From Panopea generosa (lineage: Eukaryota > Mollusca > Bivalvia > Adapedonta > Hiatellidae), in contig CM055899.1 of the NCBI GenBank assembly GCA_029582155.1, positions 55,199,853 to 55,263,852 of the forward strand: a DNA stretch of 64,000 nt. The letters are read 5' to 3'. Made by a program: the position numbers and the translations under genes. The notes under the pieces were generated by a model. The model searched no databases. It had not been told where the DNA came from and saw only the letters and a program-made list of their open reading frames with translations. Numbering within the stretch: the first letter of the stretch is position 1; each line of letters opens with the position of its first letter. Below are positions 1 through 11,279 of the stretch, one piece after another.

Positions 1-905
1 GATAAACACACCATTGATACCTAAATTACACAATAAAAGCAAAAATAGCATCAGTACCACGTGTTTGATAGCCACATTACATATTACATTCCTTACATGC
101 ATGATAAGCACGTGTATGATACTTAAATTACACAAAACCGACAACAACCGCAAAAGAGAACCGCACGATTAATACCTAAAATACCCAAGACAGGCACCAA
201 CAACAAAATAACGACACGTTTCGTGCATGTATCTAAATTACACAAGACAAGCACCAACTGTATGATTTGCACACGATTGGTAGCTAAATTACACAATTAA
301 AGGACCAACAACATTAAAAAAACACGTTTGGTACCTAAATTACAAAAGACAAGTGCTACCTGCATGATAAGCAAATTTTTGGTTAAAGTATACAAGACAA
401 ACACCATATGCATGATAAACACACATTTGGTACATAAATTAAACAATTAAATGACCAACGATATGAGAACCAACCGTTCGATAGCTAAATTCCACAATAC
501 AATCCTTAAACACGTGTATGGTACTTAAATTACACAAAACGTGCAACAACCACAAAAGAGAACCGCATGTCCAATACCTAAATTACCCAAAGACAGGCAC
601 CTACAACATGAGAACCACACGTTTGGTATCTAAATTACACAAGAAAAGCACCACCTTCATGTTATACACACGATTGGTACCTAGATAGCACAATTTAAGC
701 ACCAACATCATGAAAACCACAAGTTTGTTATCTAAATTACAAAAGACATGCGCTAATGCATGATAACCACGTGTTTGGTACTTAAATTACACAAGACAAG
801 CACCAACTGCAGGAGAAACACACGTCTGATACCTAATGTACACAAGACAGGTTTTAACGCCTTGAGAACCTCACGTTTGCACCTAAATTATACATGACAA
901 GTGTT
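1..905 (-). repeat. Diverged 51-bp satellite, minus orientation
   Basis: Degenerate tandem repeats run from the window edge. Read on the minus strand each unit carries AATTTAGGTACCAAACGTGT followed by a CTCATGC-type box and a GTTGGTGCTTGTCTTGTGT-like box. Unit length is about 51 bp but many units have small indels. The same satellite occurs in plus orientation at 2070-3300 and 11280-13335. No gene is seen. Confidence 0.9.
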
Positions 906-1018
906 AAAGTGTACGCATGTCAGAATATAAATGGCTATTTATCGTTAAATAGACATGTAAATAACAAAAAAATCAACAAATATTAATTGAACGAAATATA
1001 TCAAATGAGAAAAAAAAA

Positions 1019-2069
1019 GATATTAAATATCATGATTTAAAGCGTTTCTTAAATATTATGGGCGCCGCAATTTTATAGCTCTTCTATACTGAGTACCAAA
1101 AGCTTTGTCAGATAAAATATATGGGAAATCCCATAGGGTACATTTAAAGCTGGATGTGTGCCTGGATATGGAATTGATCTTTTGAAGATGCAGTCTGAAA
1201 TAGAATTTTGGTTTGCAACAAACAGAAACGGTGAAAAATTCAAATATACCAACTTTCATTCTGGTGATATCCACCGTTTTTAGTCGTTCTTTTATCAATG
1301 TAAAGGGAGGTGATTTACCGACTTCATAACTTTAAAGAGGGAATGCCTGTACAGTGATGACATTTTATGCATTGTTTTACAAGTTTTACATTTTGTGGTG
1401 TTTTATCTCATCATTAACACAGTTTCAGTTCTTTAACTAGACAAGCACTATGCTTTTATTTGACAAAATGCTGTTTTACACAAAGGAGCAATAACTTTTA
1501 ACCAGACCATCAAATGAATCCAAATTCTGTTGATGTTGTTCTTAGTTCTTTGACAAATATAGTTGAATTAAAAAAAATATATCGATTTTTTTTTTATTAT
1601 AGTTAAGCATGAAAATACCGACAAAACTTTTGGAACTCAGTATATGTTGGAGGGTTTCGGTGACGTCATAGAAGCACTTCCGTTCTAGTTCTCGTGAAAA
1701 TGTTATTGTGTCGTTAGTGACTGCTCTCTACTTAAACTCTTATGTATATACAGTAATTAACGTAAACAGTTTATAGATAGATATATAGTGCATTAGTGAA
1801 CATCGAAGGAAGACAATTAAACGCGAAAACGATTCTGAATTGAAAGACTTAACCCATAAACATAGTTTTCCTTAGCGAAATAAGTGGTTGGAGTAATATG
1901 TTTTGTGGGCAGCGTTGTGTTTAGTTTTCCTAAGATGTGATTTCCCAATGCCTCAGTGTCAAGCTTCTGGTGACGTCACGCGCAAAACGCCATTATACTT
2001 TGGGTGTAGGACCTAAGATTGCAGAATGAAGCGTACCAATGCATTGGCGTTACTCTTCCAAAATATTGT
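1019..2069. mobile_element. Core of a foldback-like element, copy 1
   Basis: This unique segment lies between a minus-oriented satellite on its left and a plus-oriented satellite on its right. Its ends (1019-1068 and about 1640-2069) match 10765-11275 in reverse complement, including the shared GGCGCC box and the GGTGACGTCATAGAAG stretch. About 570 bases (1069-1640) are absent from the other copy and look like a later insertion, which contains a short minus-strand open frame (1056-1298) that I do not recognise. The arrangement of inverted satellite arms around a core resembles foldback transposons, but no transposase is present. Confidence 0.6.
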
Positions 2070-3300
2070 AATTTAGGTATCAAAAGTGTGGCTTTTACGC
2101 TGTTAGTGTCTGTTTTGTGTATTTTAGGTACCAACCGTGTACTTATCATACCATTTCGTTGATTCGTGTGCATAGCATGCAGTTGTTGATTGTCTCGAGT
2201 AATTTAGGTACCAAACGTGTGGATCTCATGTCGTAAGTGCTTGTCCTGTGTAATTTAGGTACCAAACGCGTTGTTCTCATGCCGTTAGTGCTTGTCAAGT
2301 GTTATTTACGCACTTAACGTGTGGTTCGCATTCCGTTTTTAAGTTATTTGTGTACTTTAGGTACCAAACGTGTGCTTATCGTGCAAGTTGTGCTTGTCTT
2401 ATTAATGTAGATACCAAACGTGTGAGTCTCATTCAGTTGGTGTTTTTATTGTGTAGTTTAGGTACCAAATGTGTAGTTCTCAAATAGCTGGTTCTTATCT
2501 TGTGTGATTTAAGTACCAAACACGTGCTTATTATGCAAATTGCGATTGTGTTACGTACCAACGTTTGATTATCATGTCATTGATGCGTGTGCATACCATG
2601 CAGTTGGTGATTGTGTCATGTAGTATAGGTACCAAACGCGAGGATCTCACGTCGTTGATGCCTGTCTTGTGCTTGTCTAAAGTAATGTAGGTATCAAACG
2701 TGTGGTTCTCATTCCGTTGGTACTTTTATTGAAAATTTTATGTACCAAATGTGTTTGTATCAAGTAGTTGGTTCTTGTTTTTTGTAATTTAGGTACAAAA
2801 CACTTATCATATAGATAGCGCATGTCTTATGTTATAAAGGTACGAAATGTTTGATTCTCATGACATTGATGCGTGTCCACACCATGCAGTTGGTGATTGT
2901 CTCGTGTAATTTGAAAACAAAACGTGTACTAATCATGTACTTTGTGCTTGTCTTATGTAATAAAGGCACGAAACGTGTGATTTTCATGTCGTTAATGCCT
3001 GTCTTGTGTATTTAAGGTACCAAATGTGTGCTAATCATGCAGTTGGTTGGTGTCTAGTGTAATTCAGGCCGTTAGTACTTGCCCATTGTAATTTACGTAC
3101 TAAACGTGTTGTCCTCATGTCGTTTATGTTTTGATTGTGTTACTAAGGTACCAAATGTGTACTTAGTGTGCAGTTTGAGCTTGTGTTATGTAATATAGGT
3201 ACTAAACGTTTGTTTCTAATTCTGTTTAGGTACAAAACAAGTGTTTGCAGGTTTCATGCAGGTAGAGCTTGTCTTATGTAATTAAGGTACGAAATATAAA
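2070..3300 (+). repeat. Diverged 51-bp satellite, plus orientation
   Basis: The same satellite family as 1-905 in the opposite orientation. It abuts the core without a gap and ends at a TTAAGGTACGAAA unit. Both strands show period-17 open stretches because the unit is close to 51 bp, but stops and frameshifts interrupt them, so this is not read as coding. Confidence 0.9.
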
Positions 3301-3844
3301 CTTGCTTTCTCTTGCAGTTTCGATGTATACAGATGTATACAAATTCTCATATTTTATATAAAAGTACATGTTCATGTGGGATATTTTTTCTTCTTTGTGT
3401 GCTTAATTATTAAATCACTGAGATGGTCAATAATAACAAACTGTGTGTACATTGTTATATATGGTAAACTTGATTTTCTCACTTGAATATATTGACATGT
3501 TCTTTGTGTGAAATTGAAGCTTGGGATTGCTTGTGAGCTCAATAACAATGACATTGTAACTGGTGGCTGTATTGAAAATAAATATTTTTATAAAAAAGCC
3601 TTTTGAGGTCAGGTCCAGCAACAATTTGGGCTGAAGAATTGTTGATAATATGTTCGTATGTCTGTCAGCCCCAGCGTCAATCTTCAATGAAGGGAGCAGG
3701 AATGAAATCAAACGAGATAATATAGCACAATCATATCCCTGTATTGTACACATCTGCCATAGAGTAATAGAGTCGTGATTTTCATTTAATGTTACAAGTA
3801 CGTATTTGAGCTTATAAGAAACGATCTACACAGATATAACAATT

Positions 3845-4770
3845 AGAAGAAGGGGGACTTAGAATGCTGGACTTAAAGCAAGCTTGATCAAGCGAATAAT
3901 GAACAATAGAACATGTTTGTGGAAAGAAATATATCTAAATGTGTTATTTGGAACAATAAACAATAAAATAGGTTTTATAAAGGATGGTTTTGACAAAGGC
4001 GTAAACTGTTTTGAACATATATATGATTATAGATTGAAAACGTTTTACACTTTTGACTACTTTTCATACTTATACGATATAAAAAGAACAGATTATCTCA
4101 AGTATTTATCACTTATATCGTGTATTGGAAAAAACTTTTAATCTAAACTATACAAATACAAACTTCATAAGTAACCTATGTACATAAACAAAAAACAAGC
4201 AATTGGGAAAAAGAATTTCAAGATGTAATTATTGACTTGAAATAAAGTTATATAGTATAGCATTAAAATGTATAATTTCCACTAAACAATGCAATTTTCA
4301 ATATAAATATATAGTGAGAATCGTTGCCAGAAACGTGATTGATGTGTTATGGATACAGAAACCGTGAACCATTTATTTTGGAAATGTTTCATATGCAAAC
4401 ATTCTGGCCAAGTTTACAAATATTTTTGAGTATATTTGTCATTTAATTTAGTAAACATACATGTAACTTTATGATACTCAGCTAATTATACAAATACAGC
4501 TGTGATTATTTGTATAATGATATCAGCAAAGTATTATATTTAATTAAACAAATGTAGAAAAAACATTCCTAATGCCATTGGATACAAGGTTTACTTATTT
4601 CAATGTATTGAAATTAATAAAAAATGCATTTACATAATTGAAAAATAAATGGAGATATCTTATCGATTATATTTTTAGTTAAGATCATTTTGATATATTT
4701 ATGTTGTTTATGGGATGATGCAAAAAAATTCTATCATATTGCATTGCATTAAACTTCTTTACATTCATGG
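3845..4770 (+). mobile_element. LINE 3'-end relic, copy 1
   Basis: The remains of a non-LTR retrotransposon reverse transcriptase C-terminus. At 3845-3880 a GGLRMLDLK-type motif is readable, as in the C-terminal part of CR1/L1-like polymerases. At about 4343 the peptide CVMDTETVNHLFWKC matches the cysteine/histidine C-terminal motif of such elements. Frames are broken by stops and the element ends near a tetranucleotide repeat. The LINE clade is not certain. Confidence 0.65.
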
Positions 4771-4778
4771 CTGGTGTA

Positions 4779-4820
4779 TCTTTCTTGTCTGTCTGTCTGG
4801 CTGGCTGGCTGGCTGGCTGT
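4779..4820 (+). repeat. Short (TCTG)/(GGCT) microsatellite
   Basis: A short tetranucleotide run at the end of the LINE relic. The duplicate copy at 14743-14820 is a longer, purer CTGT array, so the two copies have evolved different lengths and unit sequences. Confidence 0.9.
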
Positions 4821-5339
4821 CTTTCACACTACAAATACATTTGATTATGTTTTATTAAAATTGTATGTATATGCTGCAAGTGAAAATGTAAATAAACGGG
4901 ATACCAAAATTAAAAAAAAAATCTATCCTTGTAAGAAGGACTGCAAAATCTATAATATTGGGATCCTTACTGTATAGATTTATGTCCAGGTCCATTGATA
5001 TTGTCGTTAAAAATCATGCGGAAAATATATCTGAACGTTCTTAGTGTATTTAAATTCATGTTTTATATAACAGAAAATTGTGCGTTTAATTTGATTGTTT
5101 ATACGGAAAGTATGCTCCCTTCATCAATATAGCATTCATCGGTTTGATAATTCTATATAACAAAAATCATGATATTACAATTTTAATAATAACGTCCTGT
5201 ATTGTAAATATATGAAGTAATGTCGAGTTTTTCGTTAAATGTTAGCAGTACGTATCTGGGCTAGTAACAAACACAGTTAAAAATATATCAATATTGGAAT
5301 AATTAGAAAGATATTTCAAGGTTTATAAATGTCGTCATT

Positions 5340-5990
5340 TAAACCATCAAGATAAATACAAATATGTTTATACTTAGTTCTAACTCCGGAACAATACTTC
5401 GCACTGCTAAAATCAGTGAATCAATGTGCTATGCTCATCACACTGGTCTATTGTATGGTGATTGGAAAATTGCATTGCCATGTGTAACTTAATACGTACT
5501 TTCCTATGACTGTGTCCTGTCTTTAACAGCAATTGCATATTACAATTTCAATATAACCTTGCAGTTTATTATCACAAAATATCAACATGTTATGCACAAC
5601 ACCATTGTCCGTAGCTTAAAGTTTAAGGTCACACAACTCCAAAAGGAAATATATTGCAAATGAGTTTCGCCAAAACAACATATATTTAGTATTGAAATTG
5701 TTTTATATATATTTTTATATGACACGGTACTGTTTTACGATTTAATTGAATTTACTTTTCAGAATTGAGGTTAAAAAAGTTTAAGGGTAAGACTTGTTTT
5801 GTATTTACATAAACATCACGTGATCGAAATTGGGGTAGCTACGTTGAATTGAAATTGTATCATTAAATATGGAGATTGGTGTACTAAACACATATTTTAG
5901 TGCATCAAGCATGTGTCAGTTGTATATACAGTACGGTATTGTGGATCTGGAATTAACGACAATACATTAAATTTAATAATAACAACATAT
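5340..5990 (+). repeat. Diverged microexon-type unit, copy 1
   Basis: This stretch is homologous to the repeat units of the 28-39 kb array: it has the CAGTTTATTACCACAAAAT block, the CATTGTCCGTAGCTTAA block, the GACACGGTACTG..ACGATT block, and after the exon position GTAAGACTTGTTTTGTAT. At 5763-5786 an AG/GT-bordered segment of 24 nt stands where the array units have 21 nt. It is open in the same phase-1 frame, with codons reading LRLKKFK. Confidence 0.7.
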
Positions 5991-5995
5991 AAGGG

Positions 5996-8310
5996 GCCAG
6001 TTGTTCAAAGAAGCGTTAACTTTAGCGCTATGTTAAGCTAACGCTACGTCAAATCCCTTTACCTAGCGTAAGCTAACGCTAGCTTAAAAAAGTGTTGTTC
6101 AAAATAATTTAACGCTGTCGTTAAAATTTAATTCCAACGTTAAGTCTTCATATCACAAGTTAACGCTATCGTTAAATGTTAACGCCAACGTTTAATTAAG
6201 TAACTTTGCACTTCCCAAAATGCATTGCAATTATATCTCACTTCCTTCAACAACAATGGCCGAGTTATTATCTTCTACATCTTCTGCATCATCTTCTTAA
6301 AAAAAGAAACACTATCTCCAAACTTCACCAGAGATGGGCTTCTTAGGTTAGAGGAACTAGCGACAAGGAAGGAAAACCCTGATCTGCTATCAACAAAATA
6401 TCCCTCTACTATGACCAAAAGGCAGAAGAACGAACTTTGGGAAGCTATAGCTGTGGAGGTTTCTGCTGTTTGTGTTTTCACTCGAACTTCTGCAGAATAT
6501 TCCAACAAGTGGCAAAATTTGAAGAGGGAGACAGAGGAAGCACATAGAGAAGACACAATTGAGATGAGAAAGACGGGTGTGGTCCAAAGAAAAGTGTTCT
6601 ATCTGAACAACATGCCAGAATCATAGACGTCTTTGGAGAGAGAGCCTCGTTTATGGAATTACTGGTGGCACAGGAAGTGGTGATCTAGGTATGTGTTAAA
6701 CTAGAGATATAACAACTTAAACATGATATCTTCTGTTAAGTATATTTAAAGAGTCGTTCATGGAACAGTGCTGCAATCCGACATTCAAACTCGAAGAAAA
6801 ATAGAATGGGTTGGGTGGAAGGTATGGTATAGTATAGCTCTATTGTTATTAAAAAGATGTTTATCTTTCTAAAATTTTGTCAATATATATTTTGAATATT
6901 TCAGCGTTTCATTCGTTTTCATAAAAAATGTGTGTTTTACTAACGCTTTTAATGTTGTCGAAATGAGTCTTCCGAAAAAATGGATTGTTGCTATAAATAG
7001 AAACAAGGAATTCCGTCTGAAAAAAAATGTGCGTCAGTTGTTCTGTCTGTATCTAAAACTTCGAATGCATACATTTAACAAGTGAAACTTACTCGGTAGA
7101 AAATTTACTGACTGTGAAGTTCTCTAATATCAGCAACATTATAATTTGAAAATATTTGCTCCTGTACGCAAAGTAAATAAATATTCCGTTTCTGCCATGT
7201 CGCTTATATCAATTAATTTTCTTTGGGTGTAGTCGATTTTTATAATTGTTACTCGAGTATCAATTTATTACTTTAGTCAATACTCGATTAAGTTAACATT
7301 AAAGAAGATAGACGTTTTCTTTTAATTGAGTCGATTTTAAAGTTGAAATCTACTTAAAAAAAGTAGAAAATAGTTTCTTTCAATCAGTTGTTATTGTATT
7401 GAGAATATAGAGCATTATATTGTGGCAACACAAATTAATTTTGTCTGTCATTTTAGGGAAGTTGGTCATTGTATCATTGAATTAAGATAATCCAGTGTTC
7501 CATCATTTATATAAGTATTTTTTGTTTAAAATGGAAAAAGCTTCATCTCGAAATAGCCAACAGAGGAAACAGAAGAAGGTGTGTTGTCTTCACTAGATAT
7601 AACACAGTCTGGACCATATGTCAAAACTACTGCCTTCAAAATGGATTAAATGAGCACAAGTATATCACATTTCTTTTATTTTAACTACTGTGCTACAAAA
7701 TCAAACTTATTGGCATAAGAGGGATATTAAGAGGGGTCAGCTAGGGTATCTCGACCCCGCCCCGGGATTTTAAAGTGTTATTTAATTCCCACTCCCATCC
7801 CATCAGTTACACAACCACTTCTTCAAACAAAATCCTCGATCCGCATATAAAAACCCTATTAAAAAAGTATTAACATATACAATCTATCAAATAAGGATAT
7901 AAGAGGATAAAACATATTAAAATATGAGTCACGTTCTAATTCTAACCAAATTTATTACCATTAATGTTGTCGTTGTTTGTTATTAAAATACGTTAATTAA
8001 AAACTTTTACCCAGACACTTATTTAAGATAATAAAAAATAATTGCAAATTATATCATAACATGAATAACACTACCAAGGATAATATCAAACGATAATGAC
8101 GTCATGACGTATCTTATTTCCATTACATGGTCCTTGAAAATATAATTATTAAATTAGTATTATAAAAACATTTTTATACACTGAAAAAATATTAATTTGG
8201 TGGGCTCCGACCTAGGTAGGCAGCTATTTTTTGTTAAAATTTTGCTTTGGGTTTTTAGTAAGTAGATAGGAGCACGGCAAACAATTTATTTTTTCAGTAC
8301 GGCCTGATAT
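5996..8310 (+). mobile_element. Left part of a PIF/Harbinger-like element, copy 1
   Basis: Starts at GGGGCCAGTTGTTCAAAGAA followed by about 200 bases dense in TTAACGCT-type words in both orientations, as in the subterminal regions of such elements. It carries the Myb/SANT-like frame at 6225-6626. No matching right end is found before 8310, where the duplicated segment stops. From 6630 to 8310 I see no further coding region. Confidence 0.6.
6225..6626 (+). CDS. Myb/SANT-like DNA-binding protein fragment (Harbinger accessory protein type)
   Basis: The frame encodes a Myb/SANT-like domain of the class found in Harbinger accessory proteins and in NAIF1/zeste-like proteins. The similar region starts around residue 36 (DGLLRLEELATRK), continues through TMTKRQKNELWEAIAVEVSA with the conserved tryptophan, and ends with SNKWQNLKRE and a KTGVVQR segment. 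The first ~30 residues are hydrophobic and probably not native, so the ATG at 6225 may not be the true start. The C-terminal part normally following this domain is missing after a TAG. In Harbinger elements this protein binds the element ends and brings in the transposase. This copy is probably a remnant; the duplicate at 16453-16797 keeps most of the same residues. Confidence 0.65.
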   Translation: MQLYLTSFNNNGRVIIFYIFCIIFLKKETLSPNFTRDGLLRLEELATRKENPDLLSTKYPSTMTKRQKNELWEAIAVEVSAVCVFTRTSAEYSNKWQNLKRETEEAHREDTIEMRKTGVVQRKVFYLNNMPES

Positions 8311-8572
8311 TAGTACGTTTACAGCTACACATCAAAGAATACGTCGTATTTATACATTACTTTATTCTGTTCACTGAATTACAACTTATATATACCATGA
8401 AGTTTGATATTTATAAAATAATATTGCTCACATCTCAGTCTGTTGCAAGGTAGTTGTTTAGATTAAATATGATGTTTGTGTTGTTTATGATATAAAATCA
8501 TGACACCGAACGTTGTTTTTAACATATTTCAATTTGATTACATACGTCATATTGCACAAATGAAAATATACT
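8310..8572 (+). repeat. Copy of the sequence upstream of the ROCO exon
   Basis: This piece matches 40819-41080 closely over its whole length, from TTTACAGCTACACATCAAAG to ATTGCACAAATGAAAATATA. It begins exactly where the 5-kb duplication ends. In the other copy the same sequence lies about 100 bases before the first recognisable ROCO exon. Confidence 0.85.
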
Positions 8573-8880
8573 AAGTACCAAATACATGCTTAAAGGGGAA
8601 CGCACCCCTGTGTATAAAACAGGATAATATGAATAGCTTTGAGTTCAGCTTTCTATTAATAGTATCAATATGCATAAATTCGAGTCCATAAAGACATATC
8701 AACTCGTTCTGTAACGGTCATTTTCGCACATCAACTTTGTGGTGGAAGTCGCTATATTGGACACCTGTGTGACGTTACAACTGCACTTCCGGTTTAAAAC
8801 AAAATTAATTTATACGTTACAGCATATATAGAAACGTGCAATTATAGTCACCGGCAAACGTGCTCGCAAGAATAATAAAA

Positions 8881-9283
8881 TGGATTTTAATAACGGAGAA
8901 GGATTTATGGTCTACCACTTTGAACCAGAATTTTCGGAAGAAGAGTTAAATGAATTAGAAAACGAGAGACATAGTGAGACGGCATAGTCGTTCACACATG
9001 TGAACGATTTTGCAGCTGCGAAAACTGTGCAATGATGCCTTCTTCTGACGAAAATACGTGCTGCAGATGCAATGACCTTACTATTGGAAATTTAGAAGAT
9101 TTAGAATGTTTCACAAAAATAATACAGAGACAAACAGCAATATCTTATGAAGCTTTCACCCAAAAGATGATAACAGTCACACCAATAATGAACCTTAGAA
9201 CAAGCCCGAAACCCATGAATCACGAGTCTGACATCGTATCATGTAGCCTGACATTGTTGATTGAATTTAAAATTGTAAAATGA
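8881..9283 (+). pseudogene. P2X7 C-terminal-like cysteine domain, frameshifted
   Basis: The first frame (8881-8986) reads an acidic N-terminus with YHFEPEFSEEELNELENER and then stops. A second frame, one base off, continues from about 9008 with CSCENCAMMPSSDENTCC and an ECF motif. This cysteine pattern and the acidic leader are typical of the stand-alone proteins that resemble the zinc-binding C-terminal domain of P2X7 receptors and are abundant in invertebrate genomes. The channel part of P2X is not present. A small hairpin (TCGTTCACA / TGTGAACGA) sits at the break. The later part of the domain is lost or unrecognisable, so this looks like a pseudogene. Confidence 0.6.
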
Positions 9284-10518
9284 CCCTTATTTGATAAAGA
9301 AAAAAAATTAAAGTACTTGTTGCGGTCAGTGTTGATGTAGATCCAGGCGAGCCTGAACAATTATGCTGTTCTTTCAGGTTATATACTGTTTTCTACTCAG
9401 TCAATAAATTAGCAAAAATCACTATTTAAACCAGGAATGCAATTTATGGGAAAATGGTCTGTTACATATATTTACCTGTCTAAGAGAGAATAAGAAATAC
9501 TTTTATATATATTTTCTTATCGTGTTTAGCTCTTACGGCCATTGTTGAACACTGAGAAATGGTTGGTAAAATTTGGATTTCATACCCTTTTTCGTAAAAT
9601 TAGATGAAGCATGGCATTGTCTTTTGATTTTTCAAATTGTGTTACTACCTTATTTGATATATGATGATTATCTATTCTACCAGTTCCCTGAACATATATG
9701 AATGTTTCTCCTTATAGGGAATGTCATATGGACTATAATGTCTATAGGCATATTGCACCAAGTGTATGTTACTGTCAGGCTACTGGCACCCTGCTGAGCT
9801 TTCATAATTCACCAACACCACATTCACACCATGTGGTTATGAGAAATACCCTGCCACAGTATTTATATTGTACCCTAATTAGCATAAATCACCTCAGGTT
9901 TTATGACCCCAGGGTTTATCACGTAGTATTATGGCTTTTACTAATTTAAACAATTTCAGTTATTAGGGGTTCAATATCAATGCAAACTTTATGTAATATG
10001 GTTTTATGTATATTTTTCACAAATTATATACCAGTACACTATTTATACAAGTAAAAACAAAACTCTACTGTTGAATAACATACAATAGCAAAGTATAAGA
10101 AGGAAAATAAACATGCATTTTCATATATTTATGACTAAATAAAGGAACAAAGATTTTAATTTATCTTTCGTTACGAAGTAGAGGTAGTTCAATGTCTATT
10201 CACGAATAATGACCTAGCTGACTGTGAAAAGCCATATATCAATAAACTAAATTGCCTATTGATTAAAAAATTAATAAAAATGAGTTAATGAACAATTAAC
10301 GGTTGACTGAATATTAGCGACATTTTTCTACCATCGTGGGCTTACTGTTATACAGATGTTCAGTTAACCTAACCACTGTTTCCTGGGATCCTGAAAAGTT
10401 AATCAGTACTCGAGCAGACCCCATATCCGCAAGTAACTGATAACTTTCTCACTTGAATCAGCGTCGAGAGACAAATGATAATGAGACACAGTGTTGTATG
10501 TCAATCATCACAGAGACG
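9284..10518. other. Intergenic, nothing recognised
   Basis: AT-rich sequence with scattered stops in all frames. A short open frame at 9698-9949 shows no recognisable motif and is not called as a gene. Confidence 0.6.
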
Positions 10519-10594
10519 GTTGCCGGGTGGGGATTCGAACTCGTGACACCTGAATTGATAGTCAGACACGTAACTGACTGAGCCAATCGGGCCT
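10519..10594 (-). mobile_element. tRNA-derived SINE head
   Basis: On the minus strand the sequence carries a box A-like TTGGCTCAGTCAGTTACGTG and a box B-like GAGTTCGAATCCC at tRNA spacing. The acceptor and T stems do not pair, so it is not a functional tRNA gene; a SINE or tRNA pseudogene is the better reading. Confidence 0.6.
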
Positions 10595-10764
10595 GTCACA
10601 ATTAAATGGTTTTTATTTGTATTTTGATAATAAATGTTAGATACCATGTCGTTTTCACACCTAAGTTTTGGCATTAACCTCTTCTTTTTATTGGATTATC
10701 GCTACTGTTTAATCAGCATACAATTATAATATTGTGAAAGTTTGCTATATTAATTTCGCAATAT

Positions 10765-11275
10765 TTTGGAAGAGTAATGCCAATGCATTGGTACGCTTCA
10801 TTCTGCAATCTTAGGTTCTACCACAAAAGTATATAGGCGTTTCGCACGTGCCGTCACCTGAAGCTTGACACTGATGCATTGTGAAATCACATATAAGGAA
10901 AACTAAACACAACGCTGCCCACAAAATATATAGCATTTCCCCACCCACTTATTCCGCTGAAGAAAACAATGTTTATGGGTTAAGTCCTTCAATTCATAAT
11001 CGATTTTGCGTTTAATAGTCTTCCTTCGATGTTCACTAATGCACTGCATATCGATCTATAAACTGTTTATGTAAATTAGTGTACATAACAGTTATAGTAG
11101 AGAGCAGTCACAAACGACACAATAAAATTTTCGCAAGAACTAGAACGGAAGTGCTTCTATGACGTCACCGAAAATCTCCAACATAAAAGTGCTATCAAAT
11201 GGCGGCGCCCATACTATTTATGAAACGCTTGAAATCATGATATTAAATATCGGTTTTCTCATTTAATAAATTTCG
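10765..11275. mobile_element. Core of the foldback-like element, copy 2, reversed
   Basis: Reverse-complement match of 1019-1068 plus about 1640-2069, without the ~570-base insertion. The end near 11275 leads into the plus-oriented satellite, while the end at 10765 has no satellite beside it, unlike copy 1. Confidence 0.75.
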
Positions 11276-11279
11276 TGTC

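Larger units (their letters stand above)
3300..8310 (+). repeat. Upstream copy of a ~5-kb direct duplication
   Basis: This segment is collinear with 13340-18358, with matching landmarks throughout: the TTGCAGTTTCGATGTATAC start, LINE relic, tetranucleotide repeat, microexon-type unit, Harbinger left end and Myb-like frame. Both copies end at the same point, GTACGGCCTGATAT. Together with the satellite upstream, the duplicated block is about 6-7 kb. Substitutions and small indels are spread along it, so the duplication is not very recent. Confidence 0.9.

Noticed and set aside
10519..10594. A tRNA gene on the minus strand
   Set aside because: Box A and box B are present but the acceptor and T stems do not pair; better explained as a SINE head.
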